A stretch of 64,000 nucleotides of DNA from the NCBI RefSeq assembly GCF_041080655.1, contig NZ_CP163525.1, positions 930,001 through 994,000 of the forward strand, written 5' to 3'. The stretch's first letter is position 1, and every line of letters starts with the position of its first letter. Under the pieces are notes generated by a model that worked only from the letters and a program-made list of their open reading frames with translations, did no database searches and was not told the origin of the DNA. Source of the DNA: Streptomyces sp. CG4. GTDB taxonomy: Bacteria; Actinomycetota; Actinomycetes; Streptomycetales; Streptomycetaceae. Positions 9,301 to 16,413 of the stretch are shown here, piece after piece. The position numbers and the translations under genes are program-made.

Positions 9301-12300
9301 GGCGTCGACGAGGCCGTCGGGGAAGAGTTCCTCGACGACGTCCCAGTTGAGGCGGACGCCGTCGCCGTCCTCGGTGACCTGGTGGTCCAGCCATACCTGC
9401 GGGGTCTGCGACACCCCCCAGACCTGCTGGTCGAACGGGGCGCGCGGAGGCCGGCCGCCGACGCCGAGCGCGCTGGTGAACACCACGGGCATCGTGGTCT
9501 CGGGCTCTCCGCTGCGGCGGGCCAGCTCTCGCCGTACCCACACGGCGGAGACGTCCCGGTGGTCCAGGGAGCTCCACAGCTCCTCCTGGACCCGCCTGGC
9601 CCTGACCGACCAGCTCTCCCCGGCCCGCGGACGCGACGAGACCAGCATCAGCGAGGTGAAGTCGCCGAGGATGTTGCCGATGTGCGGATGGACGTCGCGG
9701 CGGTCGAAGAGGGTGAGGTTCAAGGTGAGGTCAGGACGGGCGCTCCACCGGCCGAGCACCTCGGCGAAGGCGGTCAGCAGCACGCCGGACGGCGTGAGGC
9801 CGTGTACACGGGCTCGTTCGGTGAGGACCTGCCACCGCTCCGGCGCGATGCGTGCCTCGCGGCGCGTGAAGCAGGGGGACTCGACGGTGGCCGGGTCCTT
9901 GGCGAGGGGCAGGGCAGGGGCGGGCGGCAGCTGCGGCAGCAGTTCGGTCCAGTAGGCGCGGGCGGTGGCGACCGCCTCGGGGTCGGGAGCGGTGGAGCAT
10001 ATGTAGTCGCGGAACGACACGTCGGCCGACGGGAGTTCGGCGTCCGTGTCGCCGTACAGGATGGCGAGCTCCGCGTAGAAGGTGAGGATGCTCAGCGCGT
10101 CGAGGGCGATGTTGTCGATGCCGATGGCGAGCCGCGTACGGTGTCCCGCACGCACTCCGCGGACGGTGAACAGCGGCCACCGGGCCGGGTCGAACACCTG
10201 GTGCGAGGCCCTCTCGCGCAGCTCCGCGAAGGCGGCTTCGACATCGGGTCCCGCCTCGGTGATCTCCACGGTGAGACGCGGCACCTCGGGCAGGATGCGC
10301 TGTTCTCCGTCATCGTCGACGACCGCGCGCAGCATCTCGTGCCGCTGGACGAGCCTGTTGAGCGCCGACTCCAGCCGGGCCACGTCCAGGTCCACGACAT
10401 CGTACTCGCGGTAGAAGTGGCAGCCGATGCCGCCGAGCGTGAAGTCCCGGCCGCGGCCGAGCCAGTAGGCGCGCTGCACGTCGGTGAGCGGGAACGGCTC
10501 GTGGCGGTGCTCGGGGTCAGCGGTCACCGTCTTCGAGGTACGGGCCATGCCGTCGGTGTGCAGGCGGACCGCGAACTCGGCCAGCACGGGATGGGAGAAC
10601 AGGTCGGCCAGCCGCACCTCGCCGTAGCCGTCGGCGCGCAGACGGGCGATAAGGCGGGTGGCGAGCAGCGAGTCGCCGCCGAGGGTGAAGAAGTCGTCCT
10701 CGCGTCCGACGTCACCGGTGCCGAGGAGGTCCGCCCAGGCCCTTGCGACCCGCTGTTCGCGTGCGCCGCGCGGTGGGGTGACCGTCCTGGCGCCGGCCTC
10801 TGCGCACTGTGCGACCCGGCGGGCGACGACCTTGCGGTCGATCTTGCCGTTGGGGGTGAGCGGCAACTCGGCGAGGACCGCGACGCGTTCGGGCACCATG
10901 GCGGACGGCAGCCGCTCGGCGGCGTAGGCCCGCAGCTGCGCCGGCTCGGCGACGCCGGTGACGGCGGCGGCCAGCCGCCCGTCCTCTCCGACCACGGCTA
11001 CCGCCCGCTCCACACCGGGCACTGCGGCCAGTGCCGCCTCGACCTCGCCGAGTTCGATGCGATGGCCGCGGATCTTGACCTGGTGGTCGGCGCGGCCCAG
11101 GAACTCCAGCGTGCCATCGGGCCAGTACCGGGCGCGGTCGCCGGTGCGGTACCAGCGCAGACCCTCGGCTTCCAGGAAGCGGTCGGCTGTCCGCGCCGCA
11201 TCTCCCCGGTAGCCGCGCGCCACCCCGGCCCCGCCGATCCACAGCTCGCCGGGCACCCAGTCCGGACAGTCACGGCCGAGTCGGTCGACGACCCGGCACC
11301 GGACACCTCGCAGCGGCGTTCCGTACGGAACCGACTCCCAGTCCGCCGGTACTTCGTCCACCTCGCACACGGTGGAGTGGATCGCGGTCTCGGTCGTGCC
11401 GCCCAGCGCCACGAACCGGCAGTCCGGCGCCACCGCGCGAACCCGCCCCGGGAGGTCCAACGGCACCCAGTCGCCGCCGAGCAGCACCAGTCGCAGCGTG
11501 GGCAGACCGTCGCGACCTGCGGCGGCGGTGACGAGCATGTCCAGCAGGGCGGGCACGCAGTTGACGACGGTCACCCGACGCGTACGCACCAGGTCGGCCC
11601 AGGCGGTGGCATCCCGGCGGGCGGACTCCTCGACGCACACGACGGCGCCGCCTGAGGCGAGCGTGCCGAACACGTCGTACACCGAAAGGTCGAAGTCGAG
11701 CGCCGAAACCGCCAGGGTGCGGTCCGAAGGCGCCGTTGCGAACCGGTCGTTGAGGTCCGCGATCGTGTTGACGGCGGCCGCGTGCGTGACCTCGACACCC
11801 TTGGGCTCGCCCGTGGAACCCGAGGTGTAGATGACGTACGCGAGATCGTCAGGAGTTCCGGGTAGCGGCGCGGGCAGCTGCTCCGTCCCCGCCGGTACGG
11901 CGATGTCGTCGAGGACGAGGCGTATTCCGGCCGCCGTGTGGATGCGCTCGCGGCGGGCGTCGGGCTGGTCGACGCCCAAGGGCAGGTAGGCGGCGCCGAC
12001 GGCCAGGACGGCCAGCACGGCCGTGATCTGGTCGGGGCCCTTGGGCAGCGTGACGGCGACCAGGTCACCGGGTTGGACGCCGCGCGCCTGCAAGTGGCCG
12101 GCCAACACCAGTGCCCGCTGGGCGAGTTCGCCGTACGTCAGTGAGGCGTCCTGTCCCCAGAGCAGCGCGGGCGCGTCGGGCCGGGCGGCGGCCCGGTCGA
12201 AGAATCCGTCGTGCAGGCGTGTCGCGCCGGGGTTCCAGTCGGTGGCGTTCACGGCGCCCCGCACCGTCCGCTGGGCGTCGGGCAGCATCGGCGGCACAGG

Positions 12301-13869
12301 GGTGGTCCAGGCCCTCGGTGCGTCCAGCAGCCGTTCCAGCAGGGTCCGGTAGGCGGAGAACATGGTGTCGAGGGCACCCGGCGCGAAGGCGTCCTCGCGC
12401 GCGTCCCAGTTGACCAGCAGCCCGCCCCCGACCTCGGTGACTTGGGCGTCGAGCCAAACCTGCGGGCCCTGGGAGATGATCCAGGACGCCTCACCGAAGC
12501 TCTCCCGTACCGTGTCGGCGAAGAGTTCACCCAGGCCAAGGGCGCTGGTGTAGACGACGGGCGCGAGGACGCGGTCAGCGTGCAGCCGGGAGGCATCACG
12601 CAGCACCTCGACGCCCGAGTAGCCGGCATGCGCGACGTCTTCGTGGAAACGCTTCTGCAGCCGGGCCGCGCGTTCGGCGAAGGTGCCGGGTGCGGCTCCG
12701 TGCCAGGCCAGCAGCACCGACGAGGTGAAGTCGCCGACCAGTGAGGCGACGTCGTCGTGCAGCAGCTCGCGGTCGAACAACGGCAGGTTCAGCAGGAAGT
12801 CCGGCTCGGCGCTGAAGGCTTGCAGCGTTTCGGCGAACACGGCGGCCAGCGCCATGGCGGGCGTGAGCCCGTGACGCCGGGCCGCTTCCTCGAAGCGCCG
12901 GGTGCGATCGGCGTCGAGGTGCAGGTGCCGTCGTACGACCGTGACGGCTGCCGACTGCCCGGTGGACGCCGGGAGTCGCGGTGCCGCGGGCAGGTCGGGC
13001 AGCCGCTGGTGCCAGTACGCCCGGTCGGCTTCCAGAGCCGCCTTGCGGGCCGGCGTCTCGCGGGCGGCCCGGCGCTCGGCGAGGTAGCGGGGATAGCTGT
13101 AGTCGAGGGCGGGCAGCGTGGCCCCGGCGTAGGCACGGGCCAGGTCGGCCAGCAGCACACGCAGGCTGAGCGCGTCGGCGGCGACCATGTCGAGGTTGAT
13201 GTGCAGACGCGTGCGGCCGTCGGCGAGCAGGGACAGCTGGACGTCGAACACCTCGGCGGCGGCGATGTCCATCCGACGGTGCGAGAGGGTCCGGCGCAGC
13301 TGACCGAGCCGGTGATCCGCCTCCGCCGCTCGCAGCTCACGCAGGTCGTGGACGCGCAGTCCGGGCCAGGTGCTCTCGGGCAGGATGCGCTGGCGACCGT
13401 CGTCGAGGATACGCACGCGCAGCATGCCGTGCCGCGCGAACACCGCCCGCACGGCGGCTTCCAGGCGGCCAGGGTCCACGTCCCGCCCGTCGAACTCGTG
13501 GTAGAAGTGCGCGGCCACACCGCCGAGTCGCTGCCCTTCGGAGCGCCCGACCCAGTAGGCGTGCTGCATGAGGGCGAGTTCGAAGGGCTCGGTGTCGTCA
13601 ACGGGCCGGGTCACGGCCGCCTCGCCGCACTGGCTCCGCTCGTCGACGAGCCGCCGCCAGGCCGCCAGTGTCGGCTCGGAAATGAGGTCGGCGAAGGCGA
13701 TGTCGAGTCCGGCACGGCGACATCGGCCGGCGATCCGCATCATCGCCAGGGAATCGAGTCCGAGCTGGATGAGATGCGTGTCCTCGTCGATGCCGGTCAC
13801 GGGAACCCCGAGCAGTTCGCCGACGAGTGCGGGCAGATCGAGCGTCGCGTCCGTGTGTTCCTGCGTCAC
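6343..13869 (-). CDS. NRPS 1: ArCP-Cy-A-PCP-Cy-A(MT-like)-PCP metallophore synthetase
   Basis: A 2508-residue synthetase. An aryl carrier protein comes first (residues 5-78; LGLDSL, pantetheine Ser40), implying a salicyl or dihydroxybenzoyl starter. Cy1 (about 95-530) has DMVAADALS at D227. A1 (about 550-1020) has YTSGSTGEPKG at 681 and NGKIDR at 1007. PCP1 has Ser1067. Cy2 (about 1110-1540) has DNIALDALS at D1252. A2 (about 1590-2410) has FTSGSTGDPKG at 1712. Between A8 (KIRGHRIELGE, 1964) and A10 (NGKVDR, 2398) A2 carries an inserted methyltransferase-like domain with motif ELGGGDG near 2190. PCP2 has Ser2457. By alignment to GrsA positions I read A2 as D-L-Y-N-L-S-L-I-W, the cysteine code; A1 reads D-L-Y-N-L-G-L-I-H. 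No thioesterase is present, so the chain passes to the TubC-bearing NRPS 2. First gene after a Zur-like box. Confidence 0.96.
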   Translation of the reverse strand: MTQEHTDATLDLPALVGELLGVPVTGIDEDTHLIQLGLDSLAMMRIAGRCRRAGLDIAFADLISEPTLAAWRRLVDERSQCGEAAVTRPVDDTEPFELALMQHAYWVGRSEGQRLGGVAAHFYHEFDGRDVDPGRLEAAVRAVFARHGMLRVRILDDGRQRILPESTWPGLRVHDLRELRAAEADHRLGQLRRTLSHRRMDIAAAEVFDVQLSLLADGRTRLHINLDMVAADALSLRVLLADLARAYAGATLPALDYSYPRYLAERRAARETPARKAALEADRAYWHQRLPDLPAAPRLPASTGQSAAVTVVRRHLHLDADRTRRFEEAARRHGLTPAMALAAVFAETLQAFSAEPDFLLNLPLFDRELLHDDVASLVGDFTSSVLLAWHGAAPGTFAERAARLQKRFHEDVAHAGYSGVEVLRDASRLHADRVLAPVVYTSALGLGELFADTVRESFGEASWIISQGPQVWLDAQVTEVGGGLLVNWDAREDAFAPGALDTMFSAYRTLLERLLDAPRAWTTPVPPMLPDAQRTVRGAVNATDWNPGATRLHDGFFDRAAARPDAPALLWGQDASLTYGELAQRALVLAGHLQARGVQPGDLVAVTLPKGPDQITAVLAVLAVGAAYLPLGVDQPDARRERIHTAAGIRLVLDDIAVPAGTEQLPAPLPGTPDDLAYVIYTSGSTGEPKGVEVTHAAAVNTIADLNDRFATAPSDRTLAVSALDFDLSVYDVFGTLASGGAVVCVEESARRDATAWADLVRTRRVTVVNCVPALLDMLVTAAAGRDGLPTLRLVLLGGDWVPLDLPGRVRAVAPDCRFVALGGTTETAIHSTVCEVDEVPADWESVPYGTPLRGVRCRVVDRLGRDCPDWVPGELWIGGAGVARGYRGDAARTADRFLEAEGLRWYRTGDRARYWPDGTLEFLGRADHQVKIRGHRIELGEVEAALAAVPGVERAVAVVGEDGRLAAAVTGVAEPAQLRAYAAERLPSAMVPERVAVLAELPLTPNGKIDRKVVARRVAQCAEAGARTVTPPRGAREQRVARAWADLLGTGDVGREDDFFTLGGDSLLATRLIARLRADGYGEVRLADLFSHPVLAEFAVRLHTDGMARTSKTVTADPEHRHEPFPLTDVQRAYWLGRGRDFTLGGIGCHFYREYDVVDLDVARLESALNRLVQRHEMLRAVVDDDGEQRILPEVPRLTVEITEAGPDVEAAFAELRERASHQVFDPARWPLFTVRGVRAGHRTRLAIGIDNIALDALSILTFYAELAILYGDTDAELPSADVSFRDYICSTAPDPEAVATARAYWTELLPQLPPAPALPLAKDPATVESPCFTRREARIAPERWQVLTERARVHGLTPSGVLLTAFAEVLGRWSARPDLTLNLTLFDRRDVHPHIGNILGDFTSLMLVSSRPRAGESWSVRARRVQEELWSSLDHRDVSAVWVRRELARRSGEPETTMPVVFTSALGVGGRPPRAPFDQQVWGVSQTPQVWLDHQVTEDGDGVRLNWDVVEELFPDGLVDAMFEAYLRLLDWLATGDWNTPAPELLPAGQHATRAAVNATGPGVPGLLHTGFFRRAADQPQRIALLWGDGERLTYGQLADRALRLATVLVERGVRRSETIAISVPKGPDQIVAVLGVLAAGAAYVPVGVDQPSARRERIHRLSGVRFAVTEPGVQAGGGVTAVPVDAAPSMDVAAAPVDVPAHALAYVIFTSGSTGDPKGVEITHQAAANTVTDINQRYEVTDSDRVLAVSALDFDLSVYDVFGPLSAGGAMVLIGEDERRDARRWLDLVRRHRITVWNTVPALLDMLLVTAESGAQAPDMLRLALVSGDWVGLDLPARLAEQSPWCRFLALGGATEAAIWSNVHEVSEVDPAWKSVPYGRPLRGQRFRVVDAHGRDCPDWVPGELWIGGAGVALGYRSAPELTRRQFVTVGGERWYRTGDLGRYWPDGTLEFLGRADHQVKIRGHRIELGEIEAALRDAPGVGRALVTVAGEGAARRLTATVVPANGSTAAGLTGAQLTSSTVEFRDRARRVESAAAESFLAQLLGLSDVASGLTADEWAARLGVAETHLPVLRLWLRWLAERKVLVDDAGVYAPGPEAPAAPPAAHTDAYSGLISRAHQRLTDRIDDFRYILAGRLDASVLLADDVLAPARLAAADPGSEDAVHEVAQRIRRLADKLRRPVEVAELGGGDGAWAARLLDRLAPEQLRYTLLDGDPDLVEAARQRLAGLPHETACHRLPGLLLPDELRHSFDVVLADQILHRHPDPSHGPALAALLTRRGGMLLAVERAELTPVALLTAALLDGGYAGFDRERRAAGTPILSAARWAELLGAAGFHDVRHHVLGDSFTELLQAHRPEDAVDLDPAALRTHAAQHLPAHMVPERLAVLPWLPLGANGKVDRATVTALVSAAQNGEDPDEPPQGELEQALAVMWTELLGVPAVGRRQSFFTLGGDSLLATRFLARVDRHYGIQLPLRRLFAGPTLERVAECLGAELAQLDGTEEGAL

Positions 13870-13955
13870 CTGGATTCATCCCCCTTGAAGAGACGGCCGG
13901 GCCCGATGGAGGCACGGCCGAGGACCCGGCCCGTTCCAGCCAAGAGACAAGCTAA

Positions 13956-13970
13956 TGGAAACGATTTTCA
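13956..13970. promoter_or_regulatory. Zur-box-like palindrome between NRPS operon and MFS gene
   Basis: The 15-mer TGGAAACGATTTTCA is a 7-1-7 inverted repeat; with two flanking bases each side it reads AATGGAAAC-G-ATTTTCATT, 7 of 9 arm positions paired. It resembles actinobacterial Zur boxes of the type TGAAAAT-N-ATTTTCA. It lies 86 bp before the NRPS start and 60 bp before the divergent exporter start, so one repressor could control both. The only close sequence elsewhere in the window is in the promoter of the uptake operon. Confidence 0.7.
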
Positions 13971-14030
13971 TTTACAAGGACCAGTTTTCTCGCTAGCGTC
14001 GCTGCCACGGAACAACCGGAGAGGAAGGTC

Positions 14031-15674
14031 ATGGCGGACGCAGAGATCACCCAACGCAGCGGCGACGCTGAGGAGTTGGGAATGAATTCACAACAGGAGG
14101 TGACCCCGGAGGTACGCAGCGCGCGGCGCTGGACGACCGCGGTCACGGCGCTCGCGGCAGCGTTGATGACCCTCGACATCACCGTCGTGAACGTGGCGAT
14201 GCCCGAGATCGGCGCGGACCTGGGAGCCTCGCTGGACGGCCTGCAGTGGGTCGTCAACGCCTACACGCTGAGCTTCGCGGCGCTGCTGCTGACAGCGGGA
14301 TCGGTGTCGGACCTGATCGGCCGCCGAAGGATCTTCCTGGCCGGCGTCGGCGTTTTCACGCTCGCCTCGGCAGCCTGCGCGCTCGCCCCGAACGCGGGCG
14401 TCCTGATCGCCTCCCGTGCGGTGCAGGGAGCGGGCGGCGCCATGGTGCTCGGCACCTCGCTGGCCCTCATCTCCGGCGTCTTCGAAGGTGCCCCTGCCAG
14501 GGCCCGGACCACGGCTATCGGGCTGTTCACGGCCGGCGGCGCCGTCTCGGCCGCACTCGGGCCACTGGTCGGCGGCTCGATCGTGGAGTGGCTGAACTGG
14601 CCCTGGCTGTTCGCGGTCAACGTGCCGATCGGCCTGCTGATCATCTACGGCACGGTGCGCAAGGTGCCCGAGAGCAGGGCCGCTGCCGGGTCGCGGCGGA
14701 TCGACTACACGGGCGCGGTGCTGGCGGTCCTGGCCCTCTTTCTCCTCAACTACGGCCTGCTGGCGGGCGCGGAGGACGGTTGGTCCGAGCCGCGCGTGCT
14801 GGCCTCGCTGATCTCGGGTGCGCTGCTGGCCGGCGCCTTCGTGGTGGTGCAGTGGCGACTGGGCGAGCGGGCGATGCTGGACCTCCGGCTGTTCGCGATC
14901 CCGACCTTCGCGGGTGCGCTGCTGCTGAGTTTCGCCGCCCGGATCTTCAGCTTCGGCATGCTGCCGTTCCTGACTCTGTGGCTCGGCGGCATGCTGCACC
15001 TGACGCCGATGAGGATCGGACTCGTCCTCCTCGCGCAGTCGGTGGCCATCGTGATCGGGGCGCCGCTGAGCGGGCTGCTGGCCAAGCGGGTGCCGGTGGC
15101 GTGGGTGCTGGCGCTGGGCATGGCCGTGGTGGGTGTGGGCGTGCTGCTGACGGTGGGCATCTCCCCGGACGACAGCTGGACGGCGCTGCTTCCCATGCTG
15201 GTCATGATCGGCGTCGGTGCGGGCCTCACGCTCCCGCATCTGCTGGCGCTCGCCGTGAACGTCGTCCCGCCGTCCCGCGCCGGAACCGCGTCGGGTGCGG
15301 CGAACAGCTTCTTCCCGCTCGGTACGGCCACCGGTGTGGCCGTCTTCGGTGCCGTGCTGTCGGGCAAGGTGGGCGACGTGATGTCCACGGCCGCGCTGGG
15401 CGAGCACGCTGTTCCCGGCACGGCCGCCGGAGAGCTGCGGCGCCTGGTGACGGCGGGCCGGTTCGACGCGGTCGCCGCCGCCGTACCCGAATCGGCCCGG
15501 AATCCTGTCCTCGCCCTGGCCCGCAGCGCCTACACCGAGGCGCTGTCGCGGATATTCCTGATCGCGGGCATCGCGGCCCTGGTCGCGGCTGCGGCGAGCC
15601 TGGTACTCGTCCGGGACAAGGACACCTACGAGCCGGTCGAGGCCGGGCCGGAATCGACGGTCAAGCGGGCGTGA
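14031..15674 (+). CDS. MFS drug/metallophore exporter, DHA2 (EmrB/QacA) 14-TM family
   Basis: A 547-residue major facilitator with the DHA2 pattern. TM1 is ALMTLDITVVNVAMPEI, motif A is GSVSDLIGRRRIF, and motif C-like glycine/alanine repeats follow (ASRAVQGAGGAMV). Spacing fits 14 transmembrane helices. A start at ATG 14031 has GGAGAGGAAGG upstream; an internal ATG at 14082 with GAGGAG is also possible. It is transcribed away from the NRPS operon with a shared Zur-like box, so secretion of the finished metallophore is the likely job (inference). Its last 14 bp overlap the convergent thioesterase gene. Confidence 0.93.
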   Translation: MADAEITQRSGDAEELGMNSQQEVTPEVRSARRWTTAVTALAAALMTLDITVVNVAMPEIGADLGASLDGLQWVVNAYTLSFAALLLTAGSVSDLIGRRRIFLAGVGVFTLASAACALAPNAGVLIASRAVQGAGGAMVLGTSLALISGVFEGAPARARTTAIGLFTAGGAVSAALGPLVGGSIVEWLNWPWLFAVNVPIGLLIIYGTVRKVPESRAAAGSRRIDYTGAVLAVLALFLLNYGLLAGAEDGWSEPRVLASLISGALLAGAFVVVQWRLGERAMLDLRLFAIPTFAGALLLSFAARIFSFGMLPFLTLWLGGMLHLTPMRIGLVLLAQSVAIVIGAPLSGLLAKRVPVAWVLALGMAVVGVGVLLTVGISPDDSWTALLPMLVMIGVGAGLTLPHLLALAVNVVPPSRAGTASGAANSFFPLGTATGVAVFGAVLSGKVGDVMSTAALGEHAVPGTAAGELRRLVTAGRFDAVAAAVPESARNPVLALARSAYTEALSRIFLIAGIAALVAAAASLVLVRDKDTYEPVEAGPESTVKRA

Positions 15675-16413
15675 GCAGCCTGCGGTACACGGCGTCGACG
15701 ACCTCGTAGGGCCGCTCGGAGAGGTAGAAGTGGCCGCCGGGGAAGGTCAGCAGCTGGAAGGGACTGGTGGTCCACTTCTCCCAGCTCGCGGCCTCCTCGG
15801 CGGTCAGCTCCGTGTCGGAGGCGCCGGTCAGTGCGGTCAACGGGCATGGAACGGGCCCGGCCGGCTCGGCGGCGTAGGTCTCGATGAGCCGGTAGTCGCC
15901 CCGCACCGCCGGCAGGACGAGCTGCCGCACCTCGGGAATCGCGAGCAGTTCGGGGGCGGTTCCGCCGAGCCGGATCAGCTCGGCAGCCAACGCCTCGTCG
16001 TCGAGCAGGTGCACGGTGCCGCCGTGGTGGTGCTGCGGGGCCTCCCGCGCCGAGACGAAGAGGTGCTCGGGGGCGCGGTGCCCTCGCCCGAGCAGCCAGA
16101 GGACCAGCTCGTGCGCCACCGTGGCGCCCATGCTGTGCCCGAACACCGCCCACGGCCGGTCGAGCAACGGAACCACGGCCCGCCCCAGGTCCGCCACCAG
16201 CTCCGGCATGCCGTCGGGCAGCGGCTCGTCCAATCGGTCCTCGCGGCCGGGCGGACACACCAGCACGGGTTCCACCTCGGGCGGCAGCAGGTCCTTCCAC
16301 AGCCGGTACAGGGCGGTGGAGCCGCCGGCGTGCGGCAGACACAGCAGGCGCAACGCCGGGCGCGGCTGCGGGCGAGGGCGGCGCAGCCAGGGGGTCGGAG
16401 GATGGTGGGTCAC
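15661..16413 (-). CDS. Type II thioesterase
   Basis: A 250-residue alpha/beta hydrolase of the GrsT/SrfA-D editing thioesterase family. It has the oxyanion region LLCLPHAGGSTALYRLWKDL, nucleophile motif GHSMGA (Ser), and a terminal catalytic His in FPGGHFYL. These enzymes hydrolyse misprimed or stalled acyl groups from carrier proteins. The GTG start overlaps the ABC fusion stop (GTGA), so it is the last gene of the uptake operon, an unusual pairing of an NRPS editing enzyme with import genes. Its 3' end overlaps the MFS gene. Confidence 0.93.
   Translation of the reverse strand: MTHHPPTPWLRRPRPQPRPALRLLCLPHAGGSTALYRLWKDLLPPEVEPVLVCPPGREDRLDEPLPDGMPELVADLGRAVVPLLDRPWAVFGHSMGATVAHELVLWLLGRGHRAPEHLFVSAREAPQHHHGGTVHLLDDEALAAELIRLGGTAPELLAIPEVRQLVLPAVRGDYRLIETYAAEPAGPVPCPLTALTGASDTELTAEEAASWEKWTTSPFQLLTFPGGHFYLSERPYEVVDAVYRRLLTPA

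Noticed and set aside
6460..11655. 1731-codon open frame on the plus strand opposite NRPS 1
   Set aside because: Composition is that of an antisense shadow of high-GC coding DNA. The minus strand encodes clear Cy, A and PCP domains throughout.
13956..13970. Iron (DmdR/IdeR) box
   Set aside because: The sequence lacks the TTAGGTTAGGCTAACCTAA pattern and instead has the 7-1-7 form expected of Zur.
14088..15407. 439-codon minus frame opposite the MFS gene
   Set aside because: His/Arg/Gln-rich antisense shadow; the plus strand has 14 clear hydrophobic helices.
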